From: AR5 sp035762565
Lineage (GTDB): Bacteria > Methylomirabilota > Methylomirabilia > Rokubacteriales > CSP1-6
NCBI GenBank assembly: GCA_035762565.1
Contig: DASTOJ010000061.1
Location: 1 to 5,369, forward strand
DNA length: 5,369 nt
Direction: 5' to 3'
Shown here: one piece after another, positions 1 to 4,837 of the stretch
How positions within the stretch are numbered: position 1 is the stretch's first letter
Layout: each line of letters begins with the position of its first letter
The notes under the pieces: generated by a model
The model's input: the letters and a program-made list of their open reading frames with translations, nothing else
Database searches by the model: none
What the model was told of the DNA's origin: nothing
Position numbers and translations under genes: made by a program

Positions 1-3
1 CTA

Positions 4-12
4 GTGTTCCGT
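4..12 (+). repeat. Left terminal inverted repeat of the IS630-family element
   Basis: GTGTTCCGT at the left tip is the exact reverse complement of 1140-1148. Including the flanking CTA, the perfect match is 12 bp (1-12 against 1140-1151). Further inward the identity is patchy; a shared AAGT occurs at the same distance (18-21 on this side). This is the transposase-proximal 3' end: the transposase stop codon lies only 14 bp inside it. Confidence 0.92.
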
Positions 13-25
13 CCGGAAAGTCATG

Positions 26-1090
26 TTAACGACCAGAGCCCCGGCGGAGGGCTTTCTTGATGATGGCGGCCGGCTCCTTGGTCCAGACAAAGGGAGTAGG
101 GTGAGCATTCCACTCCGTGAGGTAGCGCTCGATGTGACGGATGAGCGCGCGGACCGTCTCGAAGGAGCCGCGCCGCACCGACTTGCGCGTGAGAATGCTG
201 AACCACGCTTCGACCATGTTGAGCCAGGACGCCCCCTTCGGGGTGAAGTGAAACTGGACGCGGGGGTGGGCCGCCAGCCATGCCTGCACCGCCGGCGTCG
301 AATGCGTGGACGAGTTGTCCAGGATGACGTGCAGGTCGTGCCCGCGGTAGCCGTGGACCAGGCGTTTGAGGAAGGCCAGAAAGTCCGCCCCGGTGTGCCG
401 ATCGCGGCACTCGCCCACGACCTTGCCACTGGCGACCTCCAGGGCGGCATACAAGCTGGTCAGCCCGTTGCGGCGGTAGTCGTGGGTCTGCCGGGCGGGC
501 AGCCCGGGGCGCAGCGGCAGCAGCGGCTGGGTCCGGCTGAGCGCTTGGATCTGGGTCTTTTCGTCCAGGCTCAGCACCACGGCGTTCGTCGGCGGATTGA
601 GATACAGCCCCACCACGTCGTGAATCTTGGCCTCGGCGTCGGGATCGGTCGTGAACTTGAACGTCGTCACGCGATGGGGCTGCAGCGCATGCCCCTGCCA
701 GATCCGGTGCACGGTGCTGTGCGACACGCCCACGGTGCGAGCCAGGTCCCGCGTCGTCCAGTGGGTCAGCCCGGCTCCGGGCGGCTTCAGCGTCAGGGCC
801 ACGATCTGGGCCCGCTTGCGGGCGGTGACCGTCGGCGGCCGGCCCGACTTGGGCCGCTCCCGCAACCCGGCCACGCCCCCGTCGGCGAAGCGCCGCCGAA
901 TCCGGCTGACCTGGACCACCGTGTAGCCAATCCGCTCGGCGATCTCCACGCCCGACAGCCCCTGCGTCATCAGGAGCACCGCCCGGGCGCGGCGACTCAG
1001 CCCGGCCGGGGTCGACGATGCCCGCTGGAGCCGCTCCAGCTCCGCGCGGTCGGCGGCACTCACTTCGATGGGGCGCACGTGATTGGCCAT
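26..1090 (-). CDS. IS630-family DDE transposase (354 aa)
   Basis: This enzyme cuts and joins the ends of the surrounding insertion sequence. Residues about 25-85 form a helix-turn-helix region of the kind found in IS630 proteins (RARAVLL, then GLSGVEIAERIGYT and VSRIRRRF), followed by a basic linker, RPKSGRPP. A second HTH-like stretch lies near residues 113-132. The catalytic DDE core is complete: D176 in LSLDEKTQ, D258 in VILDNSSTH and E294 in SWLNMVEAWF, with 35 residues between the last two, close to the spacing typical of the family. I chose ATG 1090 because GGGAGGG (1096-1102) sits 5 nt upstream. An in-frame ATG at 1114 would add eight residues, has no Shine-Dalgarno, and falls about where transcription would start. 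The length is normal and the frame is intact. It lies inside matched inverted repeats, which confirms the family. Confidence 0.95.
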   Translation of the reverse strand: MANHVRPIEVSAADRAELERLQRASSTPAGLSRRARAVLLMTQGLSGVEIAERIGYTVVQVSRIRRRFADGGVAGLRERPKSGRPPTVTARKRAQIVALTLKPPGAGLTHWTTRDLARTVGVSHSTVHRIWQGHALQPHRVTTFKFTTDPDAEAKIHDVVGLYLNPPTNAVVLSLDEKTQIQALSRTQPLLPLRPGLPARQTHDYRRNGLTSLYAALEVASGKVVGECRDRHTGADFLAFLKRLVHGYRGHDLHVILDNSSTHSTPAVQAWLAAHPRVQFHFTPKGASWLNMVEAWFSILTRKSVRRGSFETVRALIRHIERYLTEWNAHPTPFVWTKEPAAIIKKALRRGSGR

Positions 1091-1095
1091 GAATG

Positions 1096-1102
1096 CCCTC
1101 CC
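1096..1102 (-). promoter_or_regulatory. Shine-Dalgarno that sets the transposase start
   Basis: The minus-strand sequence GGGAGGG lies 5 nt before ATG 1090. The upstream in-frame ATG at 1114 has no comparable site, so this one decides the start. Confidence 0.7.
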
Positions 1103-1119
1103 GGAGCATGCCATGGCCT

Positions 1120-1127
1120 ATAGTATC
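1120..1127 (-). promoter_or_regulatory. Possible -10 region of the transposase promoter
   Basis: On the minus strand, GATACTAT lies about 30 nt upstream of the chosen transposase start. It contains GATACT and TACTAT, each matching the TATAAT consensus at four of six bases. This is the only AT-rich stretch near the start, inside an otherwise GC-rich element. No good -35 is seen at the expected distance, where the inverted repeat tip lies. Transcription would begin near 1113, which favours translation from 1090 over 1114. This is weak evidence based on resemblance alone. Confidence 0.3.
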
Positions 1128-1139
1128 TTTACTTCGGTT

Positions 1140-1148
1140 ACGGAACAC
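1140..1148 (-). repeat. Right terminal inverted repeat of the IS630-family element
   Basis: ACGGAACAC on the plus strand is the exact reverse complement of 4-12 and is followed by TA and G, completing CTAG at 1148-1151. This end lies upstream of the transposase start and probably overlaps or abuts the transposase promoter, so transposase bound at the tip could feed back on its own expression. The feedback is inference. Confidence 0.92.
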
Positions 1149-1181
1149 TAGACGACCGGATCGATCTCCGGTTGGCTCGCA

Positions 1182-1211
1182 CGTCAGGAGCGCCGCCCGG
1201 CGCTCCTGACG
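1182..1211. repeat. Perfect 14-bp inverted repeat (hairpin) beside the IS
   Basis: CGTCAGGAGCGCCG (1182-1195) and its exact reverse complement (1198-1211) are separated by only CC, giving a very stable GC-rich hairpin. No T-tract follows on either strand (the plus strand continues CCCCCCGAC), so it is not a standard intrinsic terminator. It could be a terminator of a gene once upstream, a REP-like palindrome, or a protein-binding palindrome controlling the antitoxin gene that starts 20 nt downstream. The structure is directly visible; its function is unknown. The rest of 1152-1230 shows no gene and no recognisable promoter. Confidence 0.75.
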
Positions 1212-1230
1212 CCCCCCGACGATTGCCAAT

Positions 1231-1488
1231 GTGACCACACATGACTATATTGTGGCCATGGAAGCGGTCAAGTATCTGCGGCGGATGCGGCGCGGACATC
1301 CCGTGACGGTCCTTGATCGGGACACCCCGATCGCGCGGATCGTTCCCTATGCTCCGGAGGCGGCTGGTCTCACGATCCGGCGGCCCCCCGCCGGGGTCGG
1401 GAAGCCGTCTCGGGTGCGCCTGCCGCCCCGGCTGAAGACGGATGTGGACATCGTTGCGCTTCTGATGGAGGAACGACAGCCGGCGTGA
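1231..1488 (+). CDS. Phd/YefM-family type II antitoxin, toxin absent (85 aa)
   Basis: This is a likely antitoxin of the prevent-host-death family, which binds DNA with its N-terminal part and neutralises a toxin, often a VapC-type PIN ribonuclease, with its C-terminal part. The core YLRRMRRGHPVTVLDRDTPIARIVPY (residues 15-40, with one Gly-His-Pro turn) follows the family pattern of YLR-RRGE--V-DR--PIA-IVP. The tail LPPRLKTDVDIVALLMEERQ is the acidic/hydrophobic toxin-binding type. The length is normal. The first 14 residues (MTTHDYIVAMEAVK) do not follow the usual E-A/L-K-LS pattern, and the GTG start has no Shine-Dalgarno; ATG 1258 is an alternative giving 76 aa. No toxin gene lies on either side: upstream is a hairpin then an insertion sequence, and downstream after 25 nt is a CoA-transferase. 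It may be solitary, or a remnant of a broken pair. Confidence 0.72.
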   Translation: MTTHDYIVAMEAVKYLRRMRRGHPVTVLDRDTPIARIVPYAPEAAGLTIRRPPAGVGKPSRVRLPPRLKTDVDIVALLMEERQPA

Positions 1489-1513
1489 TCGGATCGCCGT
1501 GATCGGCGACTCC

Positions 1514-2719
1514 ATGGAGCAGGCGCTCGGCGACGTCACGGTGCTCGACCTCGGCCAGGTCATCGCCATGCCCTTCTGCACGATGCTGCTGGCCGACCTC
1601 GGCGCCCGGGTGATCAAGGTCGAGTCGCGCGAGCGTGGGCGCGAGCGGGTGTCGCTGGGGATCAAGCGGGTGCGCGACGGCGTCGAGGAGCGGGTGCCCG
1701 CGGCCCAGTACCGCGAGCGCAACAAGCTGGCGGTCAGCCTCGAGCTCAAGACGCCGCAGGGCGTGGCGCTGTTCAAGGAGCTCGTGCGGCACGCCGACGT
1801 GGTGGCCGAGAACTTCAGCGTCGGCACGATGGACCGGCTGGGGCTCGGCTGGGACGACCTGCGGGCGATCAACCCGCGGCTCGTCTACGCCTCGGTGACG
1901 GCCTTCGGGCAGCACGGTCCCTACGCCGACCAGCGGGGCTACGACATCCTGGCCCAGGCGATCAGCGGCTACCTCTCGATCACCGGCTTTCCGGAGAACC
2001 CGCCCACCAAGTCGGGGCAGTCGATCTCGGACTACTACGCGGGGATGCTCTGCGCCTTCAGCATCGTGTCGGCGCTGCACTATCGCACCCGCACCGGCCA
2101 GGGCCAGCGCGTCGACATCGCGCTGCTCGACAGCCTGGTGGTGGCGCTCGACAACCTGGGCGAGCGCTACACCGTGGGCGGCGAGGTTCTCACCCGCTCG
2201 GGCAACGTGGCCTTCACGGGGTCGAGCACCGGCGTCTACACGACGGCGGACGGCCACGTGGCCGTCTCGGCGGGGGCGAGCGACGCCGTCTGGCGCCGGT
2301 TCTGCGCGATCATCGGCCGCGAGGACCTCTCGCGTGACCCCGCGTTCGCCACCGCCGCCGCGCGTCGCGATCGCCGTGACGACATCGCGGCCGTCGTCCA
2401 GGCGTGGACGTCGACGCGGCCGAAGGCCGACGTCGTCCGCATGCTGGCGCAGGGCGGTGTGCCGGCCGCGCCGGTCAACAACGTGGCCGAGATGGTCGCC
2501 GATCCCCAGGTACACGCCCGCGAGATGTTCGTGGAGCGCGACCATCCCGTCTACGGGCGCCTGAAGATCACCGGGACGCCGCTCAAGCTCTCGACGACCC
2601 CGGGACGCATCCGCTCTCTGGCCCCCATGCCCGGCGAGAACAACGAGGAGGTCTTCTGCGGCCTCCTCGGCCACTCGAAAGACGACCTCGCGCGCTGGCG
2701 CGCCGACGGGGTGATCTAG
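1514..2719 (+). CDS. Family III CoA-transferase (CaiB/BaiF/Frc type, 401 aa)
   Basis: This cytosolic enzyme moves coenzyme A from an acyl-CoA donor to a free carboxylic acid, as formyl-CoA, carnitine or benzylsuccinate CoA-transferases do. The family features run in order: the N-terminal VLDLGQVIAMPFCTMLLADLGARVIKVE region (residues 9-36, CoA binding), RNKLAVSLELKTPQG (68-82), VVAENFSVGTMDRLGLGW (96-113), and then SGQSISDYYAGM. In this last motif D173 matches the catalytic aspartate that forms the acyl anhydride. The length is typical and the frame is intact. I chose ATG 1514 because the family usually begins close to this point; GTG 1499 would add five residues, and neither has a convincing Shine-Dalgarno. 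It follows the antitoxin by 25 nt on the same strand, so it may share its transcript. It converges with the dioxygenase operon. The substrate cannot be read from sequence. Confidence 0.93.
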   Translation: MEQALGDVTVLDLGQVIAMPFCTMLLADLGARVIKVESRERGRERVSLGIKRVRDGVEERVPAAQYRERNKLAVSLELKTPQGVALFKELVRHADVVAENFSVGTMDRLGLGWDDLRAINPRLVYASVTAFGQHGPYADQRGYDILAQAISGYLSITGFPENPPTKSGQSISDYYAGMLCAFSIVSALHYRTRTGQGQRVDIALLDSLVVALDNLGERYTVGGEVLTRSGNVAFTGSSTGVYTTADGHVAVSAGASDAVWRRFCAIIGREDLSRDPAFATAAARRDRRDDIAAVVQAWTSTRPKADVVRMLAQGGVPAAPVNNVAEMVADPQVHAREMFVERDHPVYGRLKITGTPLKLSTTPGRIRSLAPMPGENNEEVFCGLLGHSKDDLARWRADGVI

Positions 2720-2726
2720 GAATCGA

Positions 2727-2744
2727 GGGGCGCCACGGCGCCCC
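2727..2744 (+). terminator. GC hairpin just after the CoA-transferase gene
   Basis: GGGGCGCC (2727-2734) pairs with GGCGCCCC (2737-2744) across an AC loop, 7 nt after the stop codon. There is no T-run, so it is at best a weak or T-less terminator or an mRNA 3'-end protecting stem. The call rests on position and structure. Confidence 0.45.
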
Positions 2745-2760
2745 GAGCCGCCCGGGGGTC

Positions 2761-2787
2761 ATAGGGGGCCATCTCGGGGCCCCCTAT
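2761..2787. terminator. Bidirectional hairpin between converging genes
   Basis: ATAGGGGGCC (2761-2770) pairs with GGCCCCCTAT (2778-2787) around a 7-nt loop. It lies between the stops of the plus-strand CoA-transferase (2719) and the minus-strand cupin gene, whose TAG stop (2784-2786) is inside the right arm. It is symmetrical and could end transcripts from both sides. No T-tract follows in either direction. With the hairpin at 2727-2744 it accounts for most of the 64-nt gap. Confidence 0.5.
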
Positions 2788-3134
2788 TCCAGAGGCACGA
2801 AGATCGACACGCGCGGGTCGGGGCCGACCTCGCGCGTGATGTGGCCCTGGCCGGTGAGGTCCTCGGCGATGAGGACGTCGCCGGGCTGCAGGCGGCGCAC
2901 GGTGCCGTCGCCGATCTCGATGTCGACCGCGCCCGAGAGCGTGAAGACCGCCGCCCGTAGCGGCGCGTGGTGCCAGGGATTCGTGCGCTTGGGATCGAAG
3001 CGGCGGATGATGATGCCGCTGCCGGGGAGCAGCTCCGCCGTCTCCGACTGATCACCCCGCGGCTCGAACCGCGGCGTCACCTCCTCGAAGTGCGACTTCC
3101 CGTCCGGGCCCGTGAACAGCCGCATGATCGCCAT
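2784..3134 (-). CDS. Small single-domain cupin protein (116 aa)
   Basis: This is a small beta-barrel protein of the cupin fold with no assigned reaction. The recognisable core runs from NPWHHAPLRAAVFTLSGAVDIEIGDG (residues 52-77, first cupin motif) to RLQPGDVLIAEDLTGQGHIT (81-100, second motif). H55, H56 and H98 are the candidate metal-binding residues. The glutamate usual in the first motif is not evident, so metal binding and catalysis are uncertain. It resembles a group of stand-alone cupins with the GDVLLAEDTTGKGH pattern. ATG 3134 is chosen because GGGAGG (3140-3145) lies 5 nt upstream; a second in-frame ATG at 3125 is less well placed. It is the last gene of the minus-strand operon, 10 nt after the dioxygenase, which suggests a role with that enzyme or its product. 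No signal peptide is seen. Confidence 0.82.
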   Translation of the reverse strand: MAIMRLFTGPDGKSHFEEVTPRFEPRGDQSETAELLPGSGIIIRRFDPKRTNPWHHAPLRAAVFTLSGAVDIEIGDGTVRRLQPGDVLIAEDLTGQGHITREVGPDPRVSIFVPLE

Positions 3135-3144
3135 GGCCTCCTCC

Positions 3145-4092
3145 CTACGCGCTCACGTGCTTGATGAACTTTTCCGGCGGGTCCTCGCCCCACTGGCTCA
3201 CGAACGCCTCGTGGGCCGGGAGCAGGTTGCAGCCGCTCCGCGCGTTGAGGCGGTCGGTGTCGGCCCAGCGCTCGTGGACGCGCCCCCAGGGGTCGCACCA
3301 GTAGTCGTAGACCTGGCTGCCGAGCAGGTGCCGGCCGACGCCCCACATGTGCTCGTACTTGCCCAGGCGGGCGAGGTACTCGTGGTCCTTGAAGACCGCG
3401 TCGACGTCGGGGACCTCGAACGACATGTGATTCATGCCGGCCCGCTCGTTGTGGACGCAGAACAGCGTGTGGTGATCCACGTACTCGTCGCCGCGGTCGC
3501 AGCGGTTGAACGAGCCGATGATGTTGTCCTGGGCCCCGGCGTACACGTCGTCGGAGCCGATGAACCCGAGCGTCTCGCGGAACCACTGCACGGTCTCCTT
3601 GACCTTCGGCGTGCCGAACACGCCGTGGCCGATCCGCTTGATCGGCGAGGGCGACTTCCGCAGGCGCATCAGGTCGCCGGCCCGGCGGAGCGGCTCGGTG
3701 CCGGTGTTCATCGGCTGCTCGGGGACGGGGATCGGCGGCGGCGTCTCGAGCCCGTGGACGACCTCGATCTGGTAGCCGTTCGGCTCGCGCAGCCGCACCC
3801 GTGTGCCGCCCCCGGGCTCGTCGATCTTCTCCACCGCCGAGGCCCCCGGCGCCCTGGCCAGCCGGTGCAGGTCGTCCTCGCCGGCGGCGTGATAGGCGAA
3901 GCCCACGAAGGCCGGGTCGCCCTTCTCCGTCACGTGGAGGTGATGGACGGGGCCCGTGCCCCGCATGTAGAGCGCGGTCGGCGTACGGGCCGCGCGGATC
4001 AGCCCGAAGTGGGTGAGGAACTCCTCCATGACGTCGAGGTCGGGGGCCCGCAGGCGCCCGTAGGCCAGGTCCGTGACCTTGATCAGTGGCAT
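3145..4092 (-). CDS. Two-domain type I extradiol dioxygenase, VOC superfamily (315 aa)
   Basis: This is a probable Fe(II)-dependent ring-cleaving dioxygenase of the vicinal-oxygen-chelate superfamily, acting on a catechol-like compound in the cytosol. It has two VOC modules, about residues 4-115 and 152-283. The second holds a full 2-His-1-Glu metal site: H156 (RIGHGVFG), H222 (MNHMSFEV) and E274 (GRVHERWAD). H207, H255 and Y264 stand in the order and nearly the spacing of the catalytic H195, H241 and Y250 of the biphenyl dioxygenase BphC, so the active site looks complete. The length also fits BphC-type enzymes (about 290-310 aa). I chose ATG 4092 because AAGGAGG sits 7 nt before it; an in-frame ATG at 4140 would overlap livF and add 16 unlike residues. 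It lies between livF and the cupin gene in one operon. The substrate is not deducible; a non-ring-cleaving VOC role is less likely. Confidence 0.88.
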   Translation of the reverse strand: MPLIKVTDLAYGRLRAPDLDVMEEFLTHFGLIRAARTPTALYMRGTGPVHHLHVTEKGDPAFVGFAYHAAGEDDLHRLARAPGASAVEKIDEPGGGTRVRLREPNGYQIEVVHGLETPPPIPVPEQPMNTGTEPLRRAGDLMRLRKSPSPIKRIGHGVFGTPKVKETVQWFRETLGFIGSDDVYAGAQDNIIGSFNRCDRGDEYVDHHTLFCVHNERAGMNHMSFEVPDVDAVFKDHEYLARLGKYEHMWGVGRHLLGSQVYDYWCDPWGRVHERWADTDRLNARSGCNLLPAHEAFVSQWGEDPPEKFIKHVSA

Positions 4093-4099
4093 CGTCGTG

Positions 4100-4106
4100 C
4101 CTCCTT
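4100..4106 (-). promoter_or_regulatory. Strong Shine-Dalgarno of the dioxygenase gene
   Basis: The minus-strand sequence AAGGAGG lies 7 nt before ATG 4092 and touches the livF stop codon (4106-4108). It fixes the dioxygenase start and shows that the gene is translated from its own site within the liv transcript. Confidence 0.85.
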
Positions 4107-4837
4107 CAGGGGGTCGGGTCGTCGCCGTCGTGGAGACCAAGATACGCCTGCTGAATGCGGGACTGCGCGCGCACGACGGCGGAGGGGCCGCCGGCGACGA
4201 CGCGGCCTTCCTCCAGCACGTAGACGCGGTCGGCGAGGTCGAGGGCGCGGACGACGTTCTGCTCCACCAGGAGGATCGCCACGCCCTCGGCGTGAATCGC
4301 CCGGATCGCCTCGAACACGGCGTCGACCACCGCCGGCGCCAGCCCCAGCGAGGGCTCGTCCAGCAGCAACAGCCGGGGACGCGCCATGAGGGCGCGGCCG
4401 ATGGCCACCATCTGCTGCTGCCCGCCCGAGAGCGAGCCGGCCAGCTGCGCGCGCCGCATCTTCAAGATCGGGAAGAGCCGGTAGACGCGCTCGAGGGTGT
4501 CCCCCCGCGTCCGGCGCGCCTCGCCGCGGTAGCAGCCGATGTCGAGGTTCTCCTCGACGGACATCCGTGCGAACAGCCGCCGGCCCTCCGGCACCAGCGC
4601 GATGCCGTGGCGGCAGATCCGGTGCGCCGGCACGCCGCCCAGGTCCACGCCGGCGATGCGCAGCTCGCCCGACCGCGCCCGCAGCAGGCCCGCGATCGTG
4701 TTGACCAGCGTGCTCTTGCCCGCGCCGTTGGGCCCGATCACGGCGACCACCTCGCCGTCGTCCACCTCCAGCGAGGCGTCCCAGACGGCGGGGGCGTCAC
4801 CGTAAGCGATGGCCAGCCCGCGCACCTCAAGCAACAT
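4106..4837 (-). CDS. livF: LivF-type ABC transporter ATP-binding protein (243 aa)
   Basis: This is one of the two ATPases of a HAAT-family (branched-chain amino acid-type) ABC importer; it sits on the inner face of the membrane and powers substrate uptake. All motifs are present: Walker A GPNGAGKST (35-43), the LivF hallmark LVPEGRRLFARMSVEENL (81-98), signature LSGGQ (136-140), Walker B LLLLDEP (156-162), and LVEQN (190-194), where Q193 replaces the usual switch histidine, as is normal in LivF. The start overlaps the end of livG by 11 nt, a sign of translational coupling; no clear Shine-Dalgarno is seen. Length is typical. HAAT systems carry branched-chain amino acids but also amides, urea and aromatic acids. 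With a dioxygenase next in the operon, an aromatic or other organic acid is a reasonable guess but unproven. Confidence 0.94.
   Translation of the reverse strand: MLLEVRGLAIAYGDAPAVWDASLEVDDGEVVAVIGPNGAGKSTLVNTIAGLLRARSGELRIAGVDLGGVPAHRICRHGIALVPEGRRLFARMSVEENLDIGCYRGEARRTRGDTLERVYRLFPILKMRRAQLAGSLSGGQQQMVAIGRALMARPRLLLLDEPSLGLAPAVVDAVFEAIRAIHAEGVAILLVEQNVVRALDLADRVYVLEEGRVVAGGPSAVVRAQSRIQQAYLGLHDGDDPTP

Larger units (their letters stand above)
2..1150 (-). mobile_element. Complete IS630-family insertion sequence with TA target duplication
   Basis: This is a full-length, single-gene insertion sequence of about 1.15 kb. The element proper spans 4-1148 and is bounded on both sides by TA (2-3 and 1149-1150), the dinucleotide that IS630/Tc1-mariner elements duplicate on insertion. 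With the outer bases, both ends read CTAG (1-4 and 1148-1151), the context IS630 is known to favour. The tips are inverted repeats, and one intact DDE transposase gene fills the interior on the minus strand. No frameshift or internal stop is visible, so the copy looks recent and possibly active. The window starts at the left flank base, so nothing can be said of the left neighbour. The right flank (from 1151) leads to a hairpin and an antitoxin gene. The family call is firm; the exact IS name is not determined. Confidence 0.93.

Noticed and set aside
23..1123. Long open frame on the plus strand across the transposase gene
   Set aside because: It is antisense to an unmistakable transposase, has low-complexity Arg/Gly/Pro/Ala-rich sequence, and reflects high G+C with few stop codons.
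21..1238. Long minus-strand frame (405 aa) overlapping the transposase
   Set aside because: It is a shifted-frame shadow of the transposase and runs out of the element past the inverted repeat; it shows no domain pattern.
1..1513. Composite transposon carrying the antitoxin or CoA-transferase
   Set aside because: Only one IS copy is present in the window; no second inverted repeat or IS lies to the right.
1370..2674. 434-aa minus-strand frame opposite the CoA-transferase
   Set aside because: Its His/Arg/Val/Asp-rich composition is typical of the complementary frame of a high-GC gene, whereas the plus-strand protein shows clear family motifs.
3112..4389. 425-aa plus-strand frame across the dioxygenase and livF
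   Set aside because: It spans two well-supported minus-strand genes and their junction and ends in low-complexity Arg/Pro sequence.
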